A stretch of 64,000 nucleotides of DNA, from the NCBI RefSeq assembly GCF_014083945.1, contig NZ_CP046444.1:3782001-3846000 (forward strand), in the 5' to 3' direction. A model generated the notes under the pieces. The model was not told the origin of the DNA. It searched no databases and was given only the letters and a program-made list of their open reading frames with translations. Origin of the DNA: Granulicella sp. 5B5 (lineage in GTDB: Bacteria > Acidobacteriota > Terriglobia > Terriglobales > Acidobacteriaceae). Position 1 is the stretch's first letter. The number at the start of each line of letters is the position of its first letter. This document shows, piece after piece, positions 34,561 through 46,005 of this stretch. The position numbers and the translations under genes were made by a program.

Positions 34561-35137
34561 AACGATGAGGCGGGGGAGAGTGCGGCGTGGCCGGAGCGGG
34601 ATCGGGTGATCTTTGAGTTGCTGTATGGGTGTGGGATTCGCAACTCGGAGCTGTGTGGGATGGATGTCGAGTCAATTCGTTGGAGCGACGATGCGGTCCG
34701 TGTGTTTGGCAAGGGGCGCAAGGAACGGCTGGTGCCGCTGGGCGATGCTGCAGCGGAGGCGGTACGGGCCTACCTGCCGAGGCGTGAGGCGAAGCTGGTC
34801 GCTGCGGGCAAGGGAAAGCTGGTGCATGATGGGCCGCTGTTGGTTAACGCAACAGCGCGTGGGGCCTGCCGATTGACGACGCGGAGTGTGGGGAGGATTG
34901 TGAAGGCGATTGCAATGGGGCGCGGTCTGGCGGCGGATGTGCATCCGCATACGCTGCGCCATGCATTTGGCACGCACATGCTGGAGGAGGGCGCGGACCT
35001 GCGCGCTATCCAGGAGATGCTAGGGCATGAGCGGTTGTCGACGACGCAGCGGTATACGCAGCTAACGGTGGGGCAGGTGCAGCGGGTGTATGACGAGACG
35101 CATCCACGGGCGCGGTAAGGCACGGTGCGTTGCGTGT

Positions 35138-35518
35138 TTAGCGGAAATGGATGAGGTAGAACGCCATTCCTATACCCGCGATGGCGAGGGTAAGAGCAAG
35201 TGCGACGGCAGTGCGCGAGATTCTGCCGGGCTGCCATGTGCCTGTGGCCAGCTCCCGTGTGATGCGGATGTGGCTGATGACTGCGGCAATGTTCACGATG
35301 ACGCCGAGTGCGACCAGTGCGACTCCTGTGATGAGGGAGTGTGTGGTCGAGATTTGCGCGGCAGGGTGTTGAGTGGCTGTGAACTCGCGGAGAAAAAGCC
35401 CGAAGCGGCTTACGGCGAAGCCGACGCCCATTAGACCGAGACCAGTGCGTATCCAGGCGAGGAAGGTGCGCTCGGCTGCGAAGTAGATGCGCGGGTCTTG
35501 CTCGGCAGGCTTATCCAT
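35138..35518 (-). CDS. DUF202 (YidH-like) small inner-membrane protein
   Basis: 126 residues with three membrane helices. The conserved N-terminal motif DPRIYFAAERTFLAWIRTGLGL, including the FLAWIRT stretch, defines the DUF202/YidH family, whose function is unknown. The gene converges on the xerC-like gene with 19 bases between stops and follows the rhodanese gene on the same strand, 21 bases downstream. It may be the end of the secA-rhodanese transcription unit. Confidence 0.9.
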   Translation of the reverse strand: MDKPAEQDPRIYFAAERTFLAWIRTGLGLMGVGFAVSRFGLFLREFTATQHPAAQISTTHSLITGVALVALGVIVNIAAVISHIRITRELATGTWQPGRISRTAVALALTLAIAGIGMAFYLIHFR

Positions 35519-35539
35519 GATGGGTTTGATGCTAGCGCA

Positions 35540-35862
35540 TCAGTAGCGGGGGATGTGCGGGTCGATGAGGCGGGACCATGCGTCGATGCCGCCGGCGATG
35601 GACTGCGCCTTGTCGAAGCCCTGATTCCGCAGCCAAGCGGTGACGGAGAGTGAACGCGCGCCGTGGTGGCAGAGGACGAGGATGGGAGCCTCGTCGTTGA
35701 GCTCCTGGTGGGCGCGGCCGGGGATTTCGTTCATAGGGATGAGGGTGGCGCCGTCGATGCCGGCGGTGGCTACTTCCCATGGCTCGCGGACGTCGAGGAG
35801 GAGCGGTGGGTGCTCGGCGGCGAGGAGAGTGCGGGCTTGGTCTACGGTGATCTCGAAGTCCA

Positions 35863-35863
<1 letters not shown>
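35540..35863 (-). CDS. Rhodanese-domain sulfurtransferase
   Basis: 107 residues from ATG 35863, which overlaps the secA stop by one base (TGATG), so the two are probably translationally coupled. Single rhodanese domain: LLLDVREPWEVATAGIDGA, and an active-site loop with the catalytic Cys in VLCHHGARS. Such single-domain proteins transfer sulfane sulfur to thiophilic acceptors in the cytoplasm; the acceptor is unknown. The upstream frame to 35911 lies within secA and is not used. Confidence 0.9.
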
Positions 35864-38904
<3,041 letters not shown>

Positions 38905-39001
38905 AGGAGGTTCCTTTGGCGGTGGCGCGGGAGCCTGTGGCCCGTGGCGCGGTGCGAAGCAGAGAGCAGCTGAAGAAGGACGGACGCGGCAGCCGGGAAG
39001 G

Positions 39002-39310
39002 TTAGAGTCCGGAGCCGGAGACGCTGTGGCGCGCGATGCTGTGCGCGGCCGGGGGACGGAGCGTCCAGACAGAGCTGAGGCGGGCGTAGTCGGCGGTGTT
39101 GAGCGCGACGGTGTGAAGCTGCGCGTCGCGGCCAGCGAGTGGCGCGATGCCGGCCGAATCGACATGATCCTGCCCGAGGAGGACAGCGATGCCCTGGCTG
39201 CGGAGATAGGCGTCCGGCGTGCGCAGGCTTGCGTTCTCCGCGACGCCAAGGCAGGCGAGGAGCAGCAGCAGCGAGGCGAGGTGCTGGGCGCGAATCCGCA
39301 TTACAACCAT
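39002..39310 (-). CDS. Small secreted protein upstream of secA (candidate secretion monitor)
   Basis: 102 residues from ATG 39310 (ATG 39301 also possible; neither has a clear ribosome-binding site). A clear signal peptide lies within residues 4-27 ([20 protein letters not shown]). The mature part has no domain I recognise. The C-terminal region reads [13 protein letters not shown], with W82 and R85-P86-P87 about 16 residues before the end. It lies 97 bases upstream of secA on the same strand, the position occupied by secM in enterobacteria. SecM-like arrest peptides are secreted proteins with C-terminal Arg/Pro-rich stalling motifs. Similar position and layout suggest that role, but no known arrest motif is matched exactly. 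It could also be an unrelated exported protein. Confidence 0.6.
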   Translation of the reverse strand: MVVMRIRAQHLASLLLLLACLGVAENASLRTPDAYLRSQGIAVLLGQDHVDSAGIAPLAGRDAQLHTVALNTADYARLSSVWTLRPPAAHSIARHSVSGSGL

Positions 39311-39349
39311 TTTAGACGATGCAGAGCGCAGGTGCGGTGGATGGCCTGT

Positions 39350-40150
39350 TTAGTTGGCGGAGGGCGGTTGCACGTGGTCGATGACCAGCGTGTCGACGGG
39401 GCCGCGCGTGGCGACGAGCTTGAGGCCGAGTTGGTCCTGCATGGCGGTGAAGAGGGGTGGTGACGGGGCGTCGGGTGAGGCGACGGGGACCTCGCCGCCG
39501 AACTGGGTCTCATCGGGAGCCCACTCGAGGTCGAAGTCGTAGCGTGCGGTGAGGCCGGTCTTGTCGACGACGGGGCGGTCGAGCAGAGCGCGCTGCATCA
39601 TGGAGACGAAGTCGTGCATGGTGGCGTTGCGCGCGGGCAGGTGGATCTTCTGGGGGTAGACGGTGCTGATGAGCTGCGGCGGGTCGTCGGGCGGCTCGGT
39701 GGCGGGCTTGAGCTTGGGGCCGCCTTTGGCGACCTGGAGCTCGTAGATGGAGAAGTCCTTGGGCTCGCGGTGGAAGGTGAGGCTGAAGCGGTCGGTGAGC
39801 AGCTTGCGGAGCATGGTCATCTGCTCGTCGTGGCTGGGTTGGATGTCGCCGGGAGTGATGGCTTCGATGTCGTAGTGGTCGGACTCGACCCAGGACGGGC
39901 CGCCGGAGATGGTGCGCGGGTTGAGGTTGTAGGCCGCGGCGATCATCAGCTTGAGTGTGTAGGCCTGGGCGATCCAGCGGTGCGGGCCCTTCATGATGAT
40001 GAAGCGGCCACGCTCGGCGTTCATGTCCGTGGCCTTGATGGTGGCGACGTCGAAGGCGTTGAACTTGGGGCGTGGTGAAGGCACAGGAGACTGCGCGCTG
40101 AGACCGGTGACACAGAGAAGAGTTGCGAGCGCTGCCAGATGCCGGATCAT
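39350..40150 (-). CDS. TIGR03435 family secreted protein
   Basis: 266 residues with a signal peptide (MIRHLAALATLLCVTGLSAQ). The family pattern is plain: FDVATIKATD near the N-terminus, LMIAAAYNLNPRTISGGPSW, DIEAITPGD, MLRKLLTDRFSLTFHREPKD, VDKTGLTARYDFDLEW, and a C-terminal QLGLKLVATRGPVDTLVID. This family is expanded in Acidobacteria and other soil bacteria and has no established function. The gene stands alone, with the acetylesterase upstream on the same strand. Confidence 0.92.
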   Translation of the reverse strand: MIRHLAALATLLCVTGLSAQSPVPSPRPKFNAFDVATIKATDMNAERGRFIIMKGPHRWIAQAYTLKLMIAAAYNLNPRTISGGPSWVESDHYDIEAITPGDIQPSHDEQMTMLRKLLTDRFSLTFHREPKDFSIYELQVAKGGPKLKPATEPPDDPPQLISTVYPQKIHLPARNATMHDFVSMMQRALLDRPVVDKTGLTARYDFDLEWAPDETQFGGEVPVASPDAPSPPLFTAMQDQLGLKLVATRGPVDTLVIDHVQPPSAN

Positions 40151-40207
40151 CGTGGGGACCTCGATAGTGCTTGTGGATGATTGGACATCAGATGGAGCGA
40201 ATTGTCA

Positions 40208-41083
40208 TCAGTCGGTCGGTTTGAGGTAGCCGGCGAGCGGGGAGGGGAAGTTGCGGATGGCCTCCGCGACGGCCTCGGCGTTCATCTCGGCGCCCTCGGC
40301 GTTAGTGTGCGTGTGGTCCTTGGGGAAGAGCAGCGCAGTCTTTTCAGGGCCGAGGGCTTCGAAGCGGTCGGCGGCGAGGGTGGCCATGTCGATGACGGGG
40401 ACGTGCTGGTCGGCACCGAGCTGGTACTCGAAGTCGCGGTAGCCCATGTCGCGCTCGATGTGTGGGTTGCCGGCGGAGTCGGGCTTCCAGATGTTGCGGA
40501 TGGTGACGGTGAGCAGGATGGGTGTCGCGCCCTTGGCGCGCGCGTCCGCGATGTACTTGCGGATGTACCAGCCGTAGGTGTGGACGGTTTCGGTGGTGAG
40601 GCCAGCGAGCGGGCCAATGGTGACGGGCCGGGTGATGGGGACGTCGACGGAGTCGTCGCCGAGACCCTTGAGGCTGCTGCGGCGTTTGGTGTCGTGGAGG
40701 ACGCTGTCGGGGGTGCCAGCGCCGTCGTTGTGGCCCATCTGGATGAGGACATAGTCGCCGGACTTCATCTCGGCGAGCACGGCAGCCCAGTGGCCTTCGG
40801 CATAGTACGAACGTGAGGAGCGGCCTGCGATGGCGCGGTTGGCGACGTTGATGCGGGTTGTGTCGAAGAGGTGCGCGAAGTGGTCGCCCCAGCCGAGGTC
40901 AGCGTTATTGCGGGCGGTGGAGTCGCCGACGACGAAGACAGTGGGCAGGGCTGGGTTGAGCGGGGCGTCGTGGTGGACGGCGGTCTGCTCGGGAGTGAGG
41001 GGCGCGGGCGGGAGCTGCTGGGCGTGGAGAAGAGGTGCGAGTGCGAATAGAAATAAAGTGTGGATTGAAATAAGGCGTCGCAT
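40208..41083 (-). CDS. SGNH/GDSL hydrolase, rhamnogalacturonan acetylesterase-like
   Basis: 291 residues with a signal peptide ending at LLHAQ. The four SGNH blocks can be seen: FVVGDST (Ser about 55), NRAIAGRSSRSY (Gly), LIQMGHNDG (Asn), and the late DHTHTNAEGAE containing the catalytic Asp and His. The layout matches family CE12 rhamnogalacturonan acetylesterases, which remove acetyl groups from pectin in the periplasm or outside the cell. It could also act on other acetylated polysaccharides, perhaps the cell's own. Confidence 0.88.
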   Translation of the reverse strand: MRRLISIHTLFLFALAPLLHAQQLPPAPLTPEQTAVHHDAPLNPALPTVFVVGDSTARNNADLGWGDHFAHLFDTTRINVANRAIAGRSSRSYYAEGHWAAVLAEMKSGDYVLIQMGHNDGAGTPDSVLHDTKRRSSLKGLGDDSVDVPITRPVTIGPLAGLTTETVHTYGWYIRKYIADARAKGATPILLTVTIRNIWKPDSAGNPHIERDMGYRDFEYQLGADQHVPVIDMATLAADRFEALGPEKTALLFPKDHTHTNAEGAEMNAEAVAEAIRNFPSPLAGYLKPTD

Positions 41084-41160
41084 GGGCGTAAGGGTACACC
41101 CTGACAGGTAGGATGTGGGAGTGAAATCGTGACAGATTCAGGGACCGATGGAGGCAGTGC

Positions 41161-42552
41161 ATGAAGTGGTTGCAGAGAATAGTGGTGTTAGTTGTTGGCG
41201 TGATGTCCGCAGCAGCCGTAGCGCAGCAGGCGGCATGGACAGTGAAGCCGGAGTGGGTGCGGGCGCATGAGGAGTTTCTGGCGAGCGATGCGATGCAGGG
41301 CCGCGGCAGCGCGACGCATGATGAAGAGGTGACGGCAACGTATGTTGCGAGCGAGTTTATTGGCTATGGGCTGAAGACGGCGCCGGGGATGTCGGGGTAC
41401 ATCCAGAGCGCGGAGGTGATTGCGCCGGAACTGGATGGGCATGCGACGGTGACAGTGGGCGGTGTGACGTTGGACGAGGGGAAGGATTTTGACTTGCTGA
41501 TCTCGCCGGGCAAGCCGGCAGAAGGCAAGCTGATAACGGTTGCGGTAGGCGACCTGAAATCGGCGAAGGTGGAACGCGGTGCGGCGGTGCTGGTGACGGG
41601 CGCGGCTGATCCAGATGCGGCGCTTGGGGCGTACTCGGCGCTGCGGCGCAAGGGGGCGAACGTTGTGCTGCTGGTGCAGACGCCGGGCACAGACAACCTG
41701 ATGGGCATGCTGGGTGGAAAGACGCGGACGCGGATTCGGTTGGCGGAGGACACCGCGCCTCGTGGGGGCGCGACGGTTGTTTTGTTGCGGACTGAGGCTG
41801 CGAAGCGGTTGTCGACCGTAGAGGGCGAGACGGTGAAGGTGGCCGTGAAGGAGCTGCCTGCAACGAAGCCTCGGTTGACCTACAACGCGATTGGGTATCT
41901 GCCGGGCAGCGATCCGAATGCCGGGACGATTCTGCTGACGGCTCACCTGGACCATCTAGGGATTGGGAGGCCGGTGAATGGCGATGCGCTCTACAACGGC
42001 GCCAATGATGATGCTGCAGGGACGACGGCGGTGCTGGAACTGGCCCATGCGCTGGCGTCGGGTCCGCGATTGAAGCGGAGCGTGCTGTTTGTCTGCTACG
42101 GTAGCGAGGAGATTGGCGAGCTGGGATCGACGTACTTTGGCGAGCATCCGCCGGTACCGCTGAAGGACCTGGTGACGAACCTGGAGTTCGAGATGATCGG
42201 CAACCAGGACCCGAAGATGCCGAAGGGTGTGCTGCTGTTGACGGGCTGGGAGCGCAGCAATCTTGGGCCGACGCTGAAGGCGCATGGTGCGCTGCTGGGG
42301 CCGGACCCTTATCCTGAACAGCATTTCTTTGAGCGCAGCGATAACTATGCGCTGGCGCTGAAGGGCGTTGTGGCGCATACGGCTGCCGGCTGGGGAACGC
42401 CGCCGACCTACCATCAGCCAGATGACGACCTGGCGCACCTGGACCTGCCATTTATGACGGCCGCGATCCAGAGTTTGGTTGAGCCGTTGCGCTGGCTGGC
42501 GGACAGCGACTTCAAGCCGGAGTGGAACCCCGGGGGGAAGCCTTCGCGTTAA
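41161..42552 (+). CDS. M28 family aminopeptidase, secreted
   Basis: 463 residues with a signal peptide (MKWLQRIVVLVVGVMSAAAVAQ). A protease-associated-like region occupies about residues 100-240. The M28 zinc core follows: LTAHLDHLGIG (His and Asp), GANDDAAGT (bridging Asp), FVCYGSEEIGELGS (catalytic Glu pair), NLEFEMIG, and the last His in PTYHQPDDDL. It should trim amino acids from peptides outside the cytoplasm. It is transcribed divergently from the acetylesterase and comes before the MFS and M20 peptidase genes, a set that fits peptide scavenging. Confidence 0.9.
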   Translation: MKWLQRIVVLVVGVMSAAAVAQQAAWTVKPEWVRAHEEFLASDAMQGRGSATHDEEVTATYVASEFIGYGLKTAPGMSGYIQSAEVIAPELDGHATVTVGGVTLDEGKDFDLLISPGKPAEGKLITVAVGDLKSAKVERGAAVLVTGAADPDAALGAYSALRRKGANVVLLVQTPGTDNLMGMLGGKTRTRIRLAEDTAPRGGATVVLLRTEAAKRLSTVEGETVKVAVKELPATKPRLTYNAIGYLPGSDPNAGTILLTAHLDHLGIGRPVNGDALYNGANDDAAGTTAVLELAHALASGPRLKRSVLFVCYGSEEIGELGSTYFGEHPPVPLKDLVTNLEFEMIGNQDPKMPKGVLLLTGWERSNLGPTLKAHGALLGPDPYPEQHFFERSDNYALALKGVVAHTAAGWGTPPTYHQPDDDLAHLDLPFMTAAIQSLVEPLRWLADSDFKPEWNPGGKPSR

Positions 42553-42612
42553 GTAAAGGAGGCATAGCTCGCGGGCGTAGTAGGATGAGCGAAACTCCCC
42601 GGGAGACATGCC

Positions 42613-43920
42613 TTGGCCGCAAGCGAAGCTGTTGCTGAGATGAGACCGCTGGAAGCCGCGTTGCGCAAGGCTCGATGGCGGCTGCTGCCGCTGCTCTCCA
42701 TTTGTTACCTGGTGGCGTATATGGACCGCGCGAACATCAGCTTCGCGGCGGACACCATGAGCCGTGACCTGGGGTTTACGCCGAAGATCTATGGGCTGGG
42801 CGCTGGACTGTTCTTTGTGAGCTATGCGCTGTGCGAGGTGCCTTCGAACAAACTGCTGTTGCGGTTTGGGGCGCGGCGGTGGCTGGCGCGGATCATGCTG
42901 ACGTGGGGCGTGCTGGCGGCGGCGATGATGTTTGTGCATACGTCGGCGAGCTTTTATGGCATGCGTCTGCTGCTGGGCGTTGCGGAGGCAGGGTACTTTC
43001 CGGGAGTGGTGTACTACCTGTCGCAGTGGTTTCCTCCGGTAGAGAGGGCGAGGGCGCTGAGCCGGTTCTATGTGGCGTTTCCGTTGAGCAGTGTGGTGAT
43101 GGGGGCCGTGGCGGGAGCGCTTTTGCGATTGAATGGACGGCTGCATCTGCATGGCTGGCAGTGGCTGTTCCTGGTGGAAGGGGTGCCGGCTGTGGTGCTG
43201 AGCGTTGCGTTATGGAAGTGGCTGCCAGATGGGCCTCGCGAGGCGGCATGGCTGGAGATCGAGGAGCGTGAGGCGCTGGAGGCCGCTCTCCATGCAGGTG
43301 GAATGTACTTGTCGCATGGAAGTGCGGAGGGGGCGCTGGGGCGTGTGCTACGGGACTCTCGGTTGTGGGTATTGGGAACGTTCTACTTCTTTGCGCTGGG
43401 GACGAGTTATGCGCTGTCGTTCTTTTTGCCTTCGTTGCTGGGGGCGCTGACGCAGTGGCCGGCGGGACAGGTGGGGTGGCTGATCTCGCTGGGCGGTGTG
43501 GTGTCGGCTGGGGCGATGTTGCTATTCGCGGTGAGCTCCGACCGCACAGGAGAGAGGCGTTGGCATGTTGCGGGCGCTGTGCTGGCGATGGGAGGACTTT
43601 TGCTGGCGGCCGGTTTGCATATGGAGGGGAGCTTCGCCGCGGCTGCGCTGCTGTTGACGGCGGTGGCGTACTCCGCCATGCAGGGGCCGCTGTTGGCGCT
43701 GGCTACGACACTGGTTCCGGGCGTAGATGGGGCGCTGTTCATTGCCGCGTTCAACACGTTTGGGATTATCGGCGGGTTTGTGGGGCCTTACTGGATGGGT
43801 TGGATGCGGGAGCTGACGGGCGGGTATGCTGTGGGCATAGGCCTGTTGTGCGTGCCGTGCGTTGTGGCGGGCGGCTGCATCCTGTGGCTGACGCGTGAGC
43901 GCTCTGCCTTGCAGGCCTGA
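42613..43920 (+). CDS. MFS transporter, anion:cation symporter-like
   Basis: 435 residues from TTG 42613, with GGGAG about eight bases upstream. Twelve hydrophobic segments; the N-terminal YLVAYMDRANISFA motif after helix 1 and LLGVAEAGYFPGVVYYLSQWF are typical of the ACS (phthalate/tartrate/glucarate permease) group of the major facilitator superfamily. Substrates in that group are organic anions. Being directly before an M20 dipeptidase suggests import of dipeptides or amino acid derivatives, but that is inference. Confidence 0.85.
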   Translation: MAASEAVAEMRPLEAALRKARWRLLPLLSICYLVAYMDRANISFAADTMSRDLGFTPKIYGLGAGLFFVSYALCEVPSNKLLLRFGARRWLARIMLTWGVLAAAMMFVHTSASFYGMRLLLGVAEAGYFPGVVYYLSQWFPPVERARALSRFYVAFPLSSVVMGAVAGALLRLNGRLHLHGWQWLFLVEGVPAVVLSVALWKWLPDGPREAAWLEIEEREALEAALHAGGMYLSHGSAEGALGRVLRDSRLWVLGTFYFFALGTSYALSFFLPSLLGALTQWPAGQVGWLISLGGVVSAGAMLLFAVSSDRTGERRWHVAGAVLAMGGLLLAAGLHMEGSFAAAALLLTAVAYSAMQGPLLALATTLVPGVDGALFIAAFNTFGIIGGFVGPYWMGWMRELTGGYAVGIGLLCVPCVVAGGCILWLTRERSALQA

Positions 43921-43932
43921 GAGGATTTTGTG

Positions 43933-45315
43933 ATGAGTGAATTGGCAATTAGGTTTGCGAAGGCGAATGGAGCACGGTTTGTTGAAGAGCTGAAGGCTTT
44001 GTTGCGGATACCGTCGGTTTCGACGGCTCCGGAGCACGTGGACGATGTGCGCAAGGCGGCGGAGTTTGTGGCCGAGGGGTTGCGCGCGGCAGGGCTGGAG
44101 AATGTGCGGCTGATCGAGACGAGCACGGCGGAGCGGACGGGGCATCCACTGGTATATGCGGACTGGCTGCATCTGGAAGGCAAGCCGACTGTGCTGCTCT
44201 ATGGGCACTATGATGTGCAGCCGGCGGAGCCGCTGGATGAGTGGAAGTCGCCGCCGTTTGAGCCGACCGAGCGCGATGGGAACATCTATGCTCGCGGCGC
44301 CGTGGACGATAAGGGCCAGATGTGGATGCATGTGAAGGCGCTGGAGTCGTTGATGAAGAATGGCGGGCTGCCGGTGAATGTACGCGTGATTGTGGAGGGC
44401 GAAGAAGAGGTTGGTGGGGAGGGCATCGCTACGTTTGTGCGTGAACACGGCGACCAGCTGAAGGCCGATGCGGCGCTGGTTTCCGACACGGAGATGTTTG
44501 CGCCGGAGCTGCCGACGCTGTGTGTGGGGCTGCGCGGGATGATCTATACCGAGTTGGAGGTGAAGGGCGCGGCGACGGACCTGCATAGCGGCATGTATGG
44601 TGGCGCGGCTCCGAACCCGTTTGTGGCACTGGCGCAGATCATTGCGAAGCTGAAGGATGAGGATGGGCATATCTCGATACCGGGCTTCTATGACGGGATT
44701 GAAGTGCCGACGGCGGAAGAGCTGGCGGCGTGGAAGACGCTGCCGTTCAATGAGGAAGAGTATCGCTCGCACGAGGTGGGGTCGACGGAGCTGACCGGCG
44801 AGTCGCAGTACAGCGTGCTGGAGCGGACGTGGTCGCGGCCGACGATGGATGTGCATGGGATGCCGGGCGGGTTCATCGGCGCGGGCGCGAAGACGGTGAT
44901 TCCGGCGAAGGCTATGGCGAAGATCAGCTTCCGGCTGGTGCCGGGGATGAAACCGGAGGCGACATTTGCGAAGTACAAGGCGTTTGTGGAGTCGATCGCG
45001 CCGAAGGGGACGCAGGTGAACGTGCGGATGATCCACTCGGGCGAACCGATTGTGGTGAGTACGGACAATGTTTATATTCGCGCGGCGAAGGCGGCGATGG
45101 GTGAGGTCTTCGGCAAGGAGACAGTGTTTGTGCGTGGCGGTGGGTCGATTCCGATTGTGGGCGATTTTGTGCGGGAACTGGGTATCCCGACGGTAATGAT
45201 GGGGTTCGGGCTGCCGGACGATAATCTGCATGCGCCGAATGAGAAGTTCCATCTGGCGAATTTTCATCGTGGGATCGAGTCGATTGTGAGGTTTCTCGGC
45301 AAGGTGGGCGCGTAA
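43933..45315 (+). CDS. M20 family dipeptidase
   Basis: 460 residues from ATG 43933 (GTG 43930 is adjacent; GAGG lies eight bases upstream). The two-zinc centre is complete: LLYGHYDVQPAEP (His-Asp), ARGAVDDKGQ (bridging Asp), EGEEEVGGEG (Glu pair), VSDTEMF (Asp) and DNLHAPNEKFH (His near the C-terminus). The dimerisation domain lies in the middle. No signal peptide, so it works in the cytoplasm on dipeptides, probably those taken up by the preceding transporter. It ends two bases before mobA. Confidence 0.93.
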   Translation: MSELAIRFAKANGARFVEELKALLRIPSVSTAPEHVDDVRKAAEFVAEGLRAAGLENVRLIETSTAERTGHPLVYADWLHLEGKPTVLLYGHYDVQPAEPLDEWKSPPFEPTERDGNIYARGAVDDKGQMWMHVKALESLMKNGGLPVNVRVIVEGEEEVGGEGIATFVREHGDQLKADAALVSDTEMFAPELPTLCVGLRGMIYTELEVKGAATDLHSGMYGGAAPNPFVALAQIIAKLKDEDGHISIPGFYDGIEVPTAEELAAWKTLPFNEEEYRSHEVGSTELTGESQYSVLERTWSRPTMDVHGMPGGFIGAGAKTVIPAKAMAKISFRLVPGMKPEATFAKYKAFVESIAPKGTQVNVRMIHSGEPIVVSTDNVYIRAAKAAMGEVFGKETVFVRGGGSIPIVGDFVRELGIPTVMMGFGLPDDNLHAPNEKFHLANFHRGIESIVRFLGKVGA

Positions 45316-45317
45316 CG

Positions 45318-45962
45318 ATGGAACGCTTGCCAATCCATGGGTTTGTGCTGGCGGGTGGGAATAGCTCACGGATGGGGCAGGACAAGGCGCTGCTTCGATT
45401 TCGTGGGCAGCCGATGGTTGAGATTGCTGTGGAGAAGTTGAAAGGGCTCTGCGCAGAAGTGGGGATTGCGGGAAACCGCGAAGACCTGACGAGGTATGCA
45501 CCGGTTGTGTCGGAGTCGCGGATGAATATAGGGCCTGCCGCAGGTGTTGAGGCTGGACTTCTCAATGCTCGGCAGCCGTGGGTCCTGTTTATGCCGGTGG
45601 ATGTGCCGATGGTGCCCGGAGAACTCTTGCAATTATGGGTGGATGAGGCGCTACGGGTTAAGATGAGCGTAAGTTATCTGGGTATCCTCGGTAAGCAGCC
45701 GCCATTCTGCCTTCTGCAACGTGAGCGGCAAGCCTCCTTTTCAAGGCTGCTGGACGAAGGTGAGCGCCGTTTGGAAGTACTACTGAATCGCACGGCGGAA
45801 GCTGATGGTTATGCGTCCTGGATGTACGATGAACGCGACCTGTATGGCTATCCAGACTACCGCGGCCCCGATGAGGCTACGCTTGCGCGGTGGTTCGCAA
45901 ACGTGAATACGCCTGAGGATCTTGCCGAGGCAGAGCGCCACGTGGACGCACTGGACCGATAA
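45318..45962 (+). CDS. mobA: Molybdenum cofactor guanylyltransferase
   Basis: 214 residues, starting two bases after the dipeptidase stop. The nucleotidyltransferase signature FVLAGGNSSRMGQDKALL at residues 10-27 binds GTP and Mg2+. VLFMPVDVPMVPGE near residue 95 supplies a second metal-binding Asp. MobA joins GMP to molybdopterin-Mo to form the bis-MGD cofactor of DMSO reductase-type enzymes. No other molybdenum genes are nearby. Confidence 0.9.
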   Translation: MERLPIHGFVLAGGNSSRMGQDKALLRFRGQPMVEIAVEKLKGLCAEVGIAGNREDLTRYAPVVSESRMNIGPAAGVEAGLLNARQPWVLFMPVDVPMVPGELLQLWVDEALRVKMSVSYLGILGKQPPFCLLQRERQASFSRLLDEGERRLEVLLNRTAEADGYASWMYDERDLYGYPDYRGPDEATLARWFANVNTPEDLAEAERHVDALDR

Positions 45963-46005
45963 GAGTTGCGCAGCTTTCAGCAGATTGAGGCATCCTAAGA
46001 ACTGC

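Larger units (their letters stand above)
34067..35118 (+). pseudogene. xerC: Second tyrosine recombinase (XerC-like), frameshifted near its N-terminus
   Basis: The start ATG 34067 overlaps the upstream stop. The first frame reads [15 protein letters not shown] and then loses homology. From about 34190 the correct sequence continues one frame over ([19 protein letters not shown]) to the stop at 35118. Adding one G to the G5 run at 34185-34189 would join them as [13 protein letters not shown]. The catalytic half is intact ([36 protein letters not shown]). An internal in-frame GTG at 34225 could give a 297-residue product lacking the first helices. The N-terminal 30 codons and a segment near 34512-34560 are made of repeat sequence. 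It may be a real defect, a sequencing error or a programmed shift. Confidence 0.78.

Noticed and set aside
41097-41135. Two TGACAG hexamers before the M28 peptidase gene
   Set aside because: They are 28 bases apart, not a multiple of 11, and lack the -10-like element, so they do not fit the EPS operator pattern.
41956-45501. Long Arg/His/Pro-rich minus-strand frames opposite the peptidase and MFS genes
   Set aside because: Composition typical of reverse-strand shadows; the plus-strand genes have full sets of catalytic motifs.
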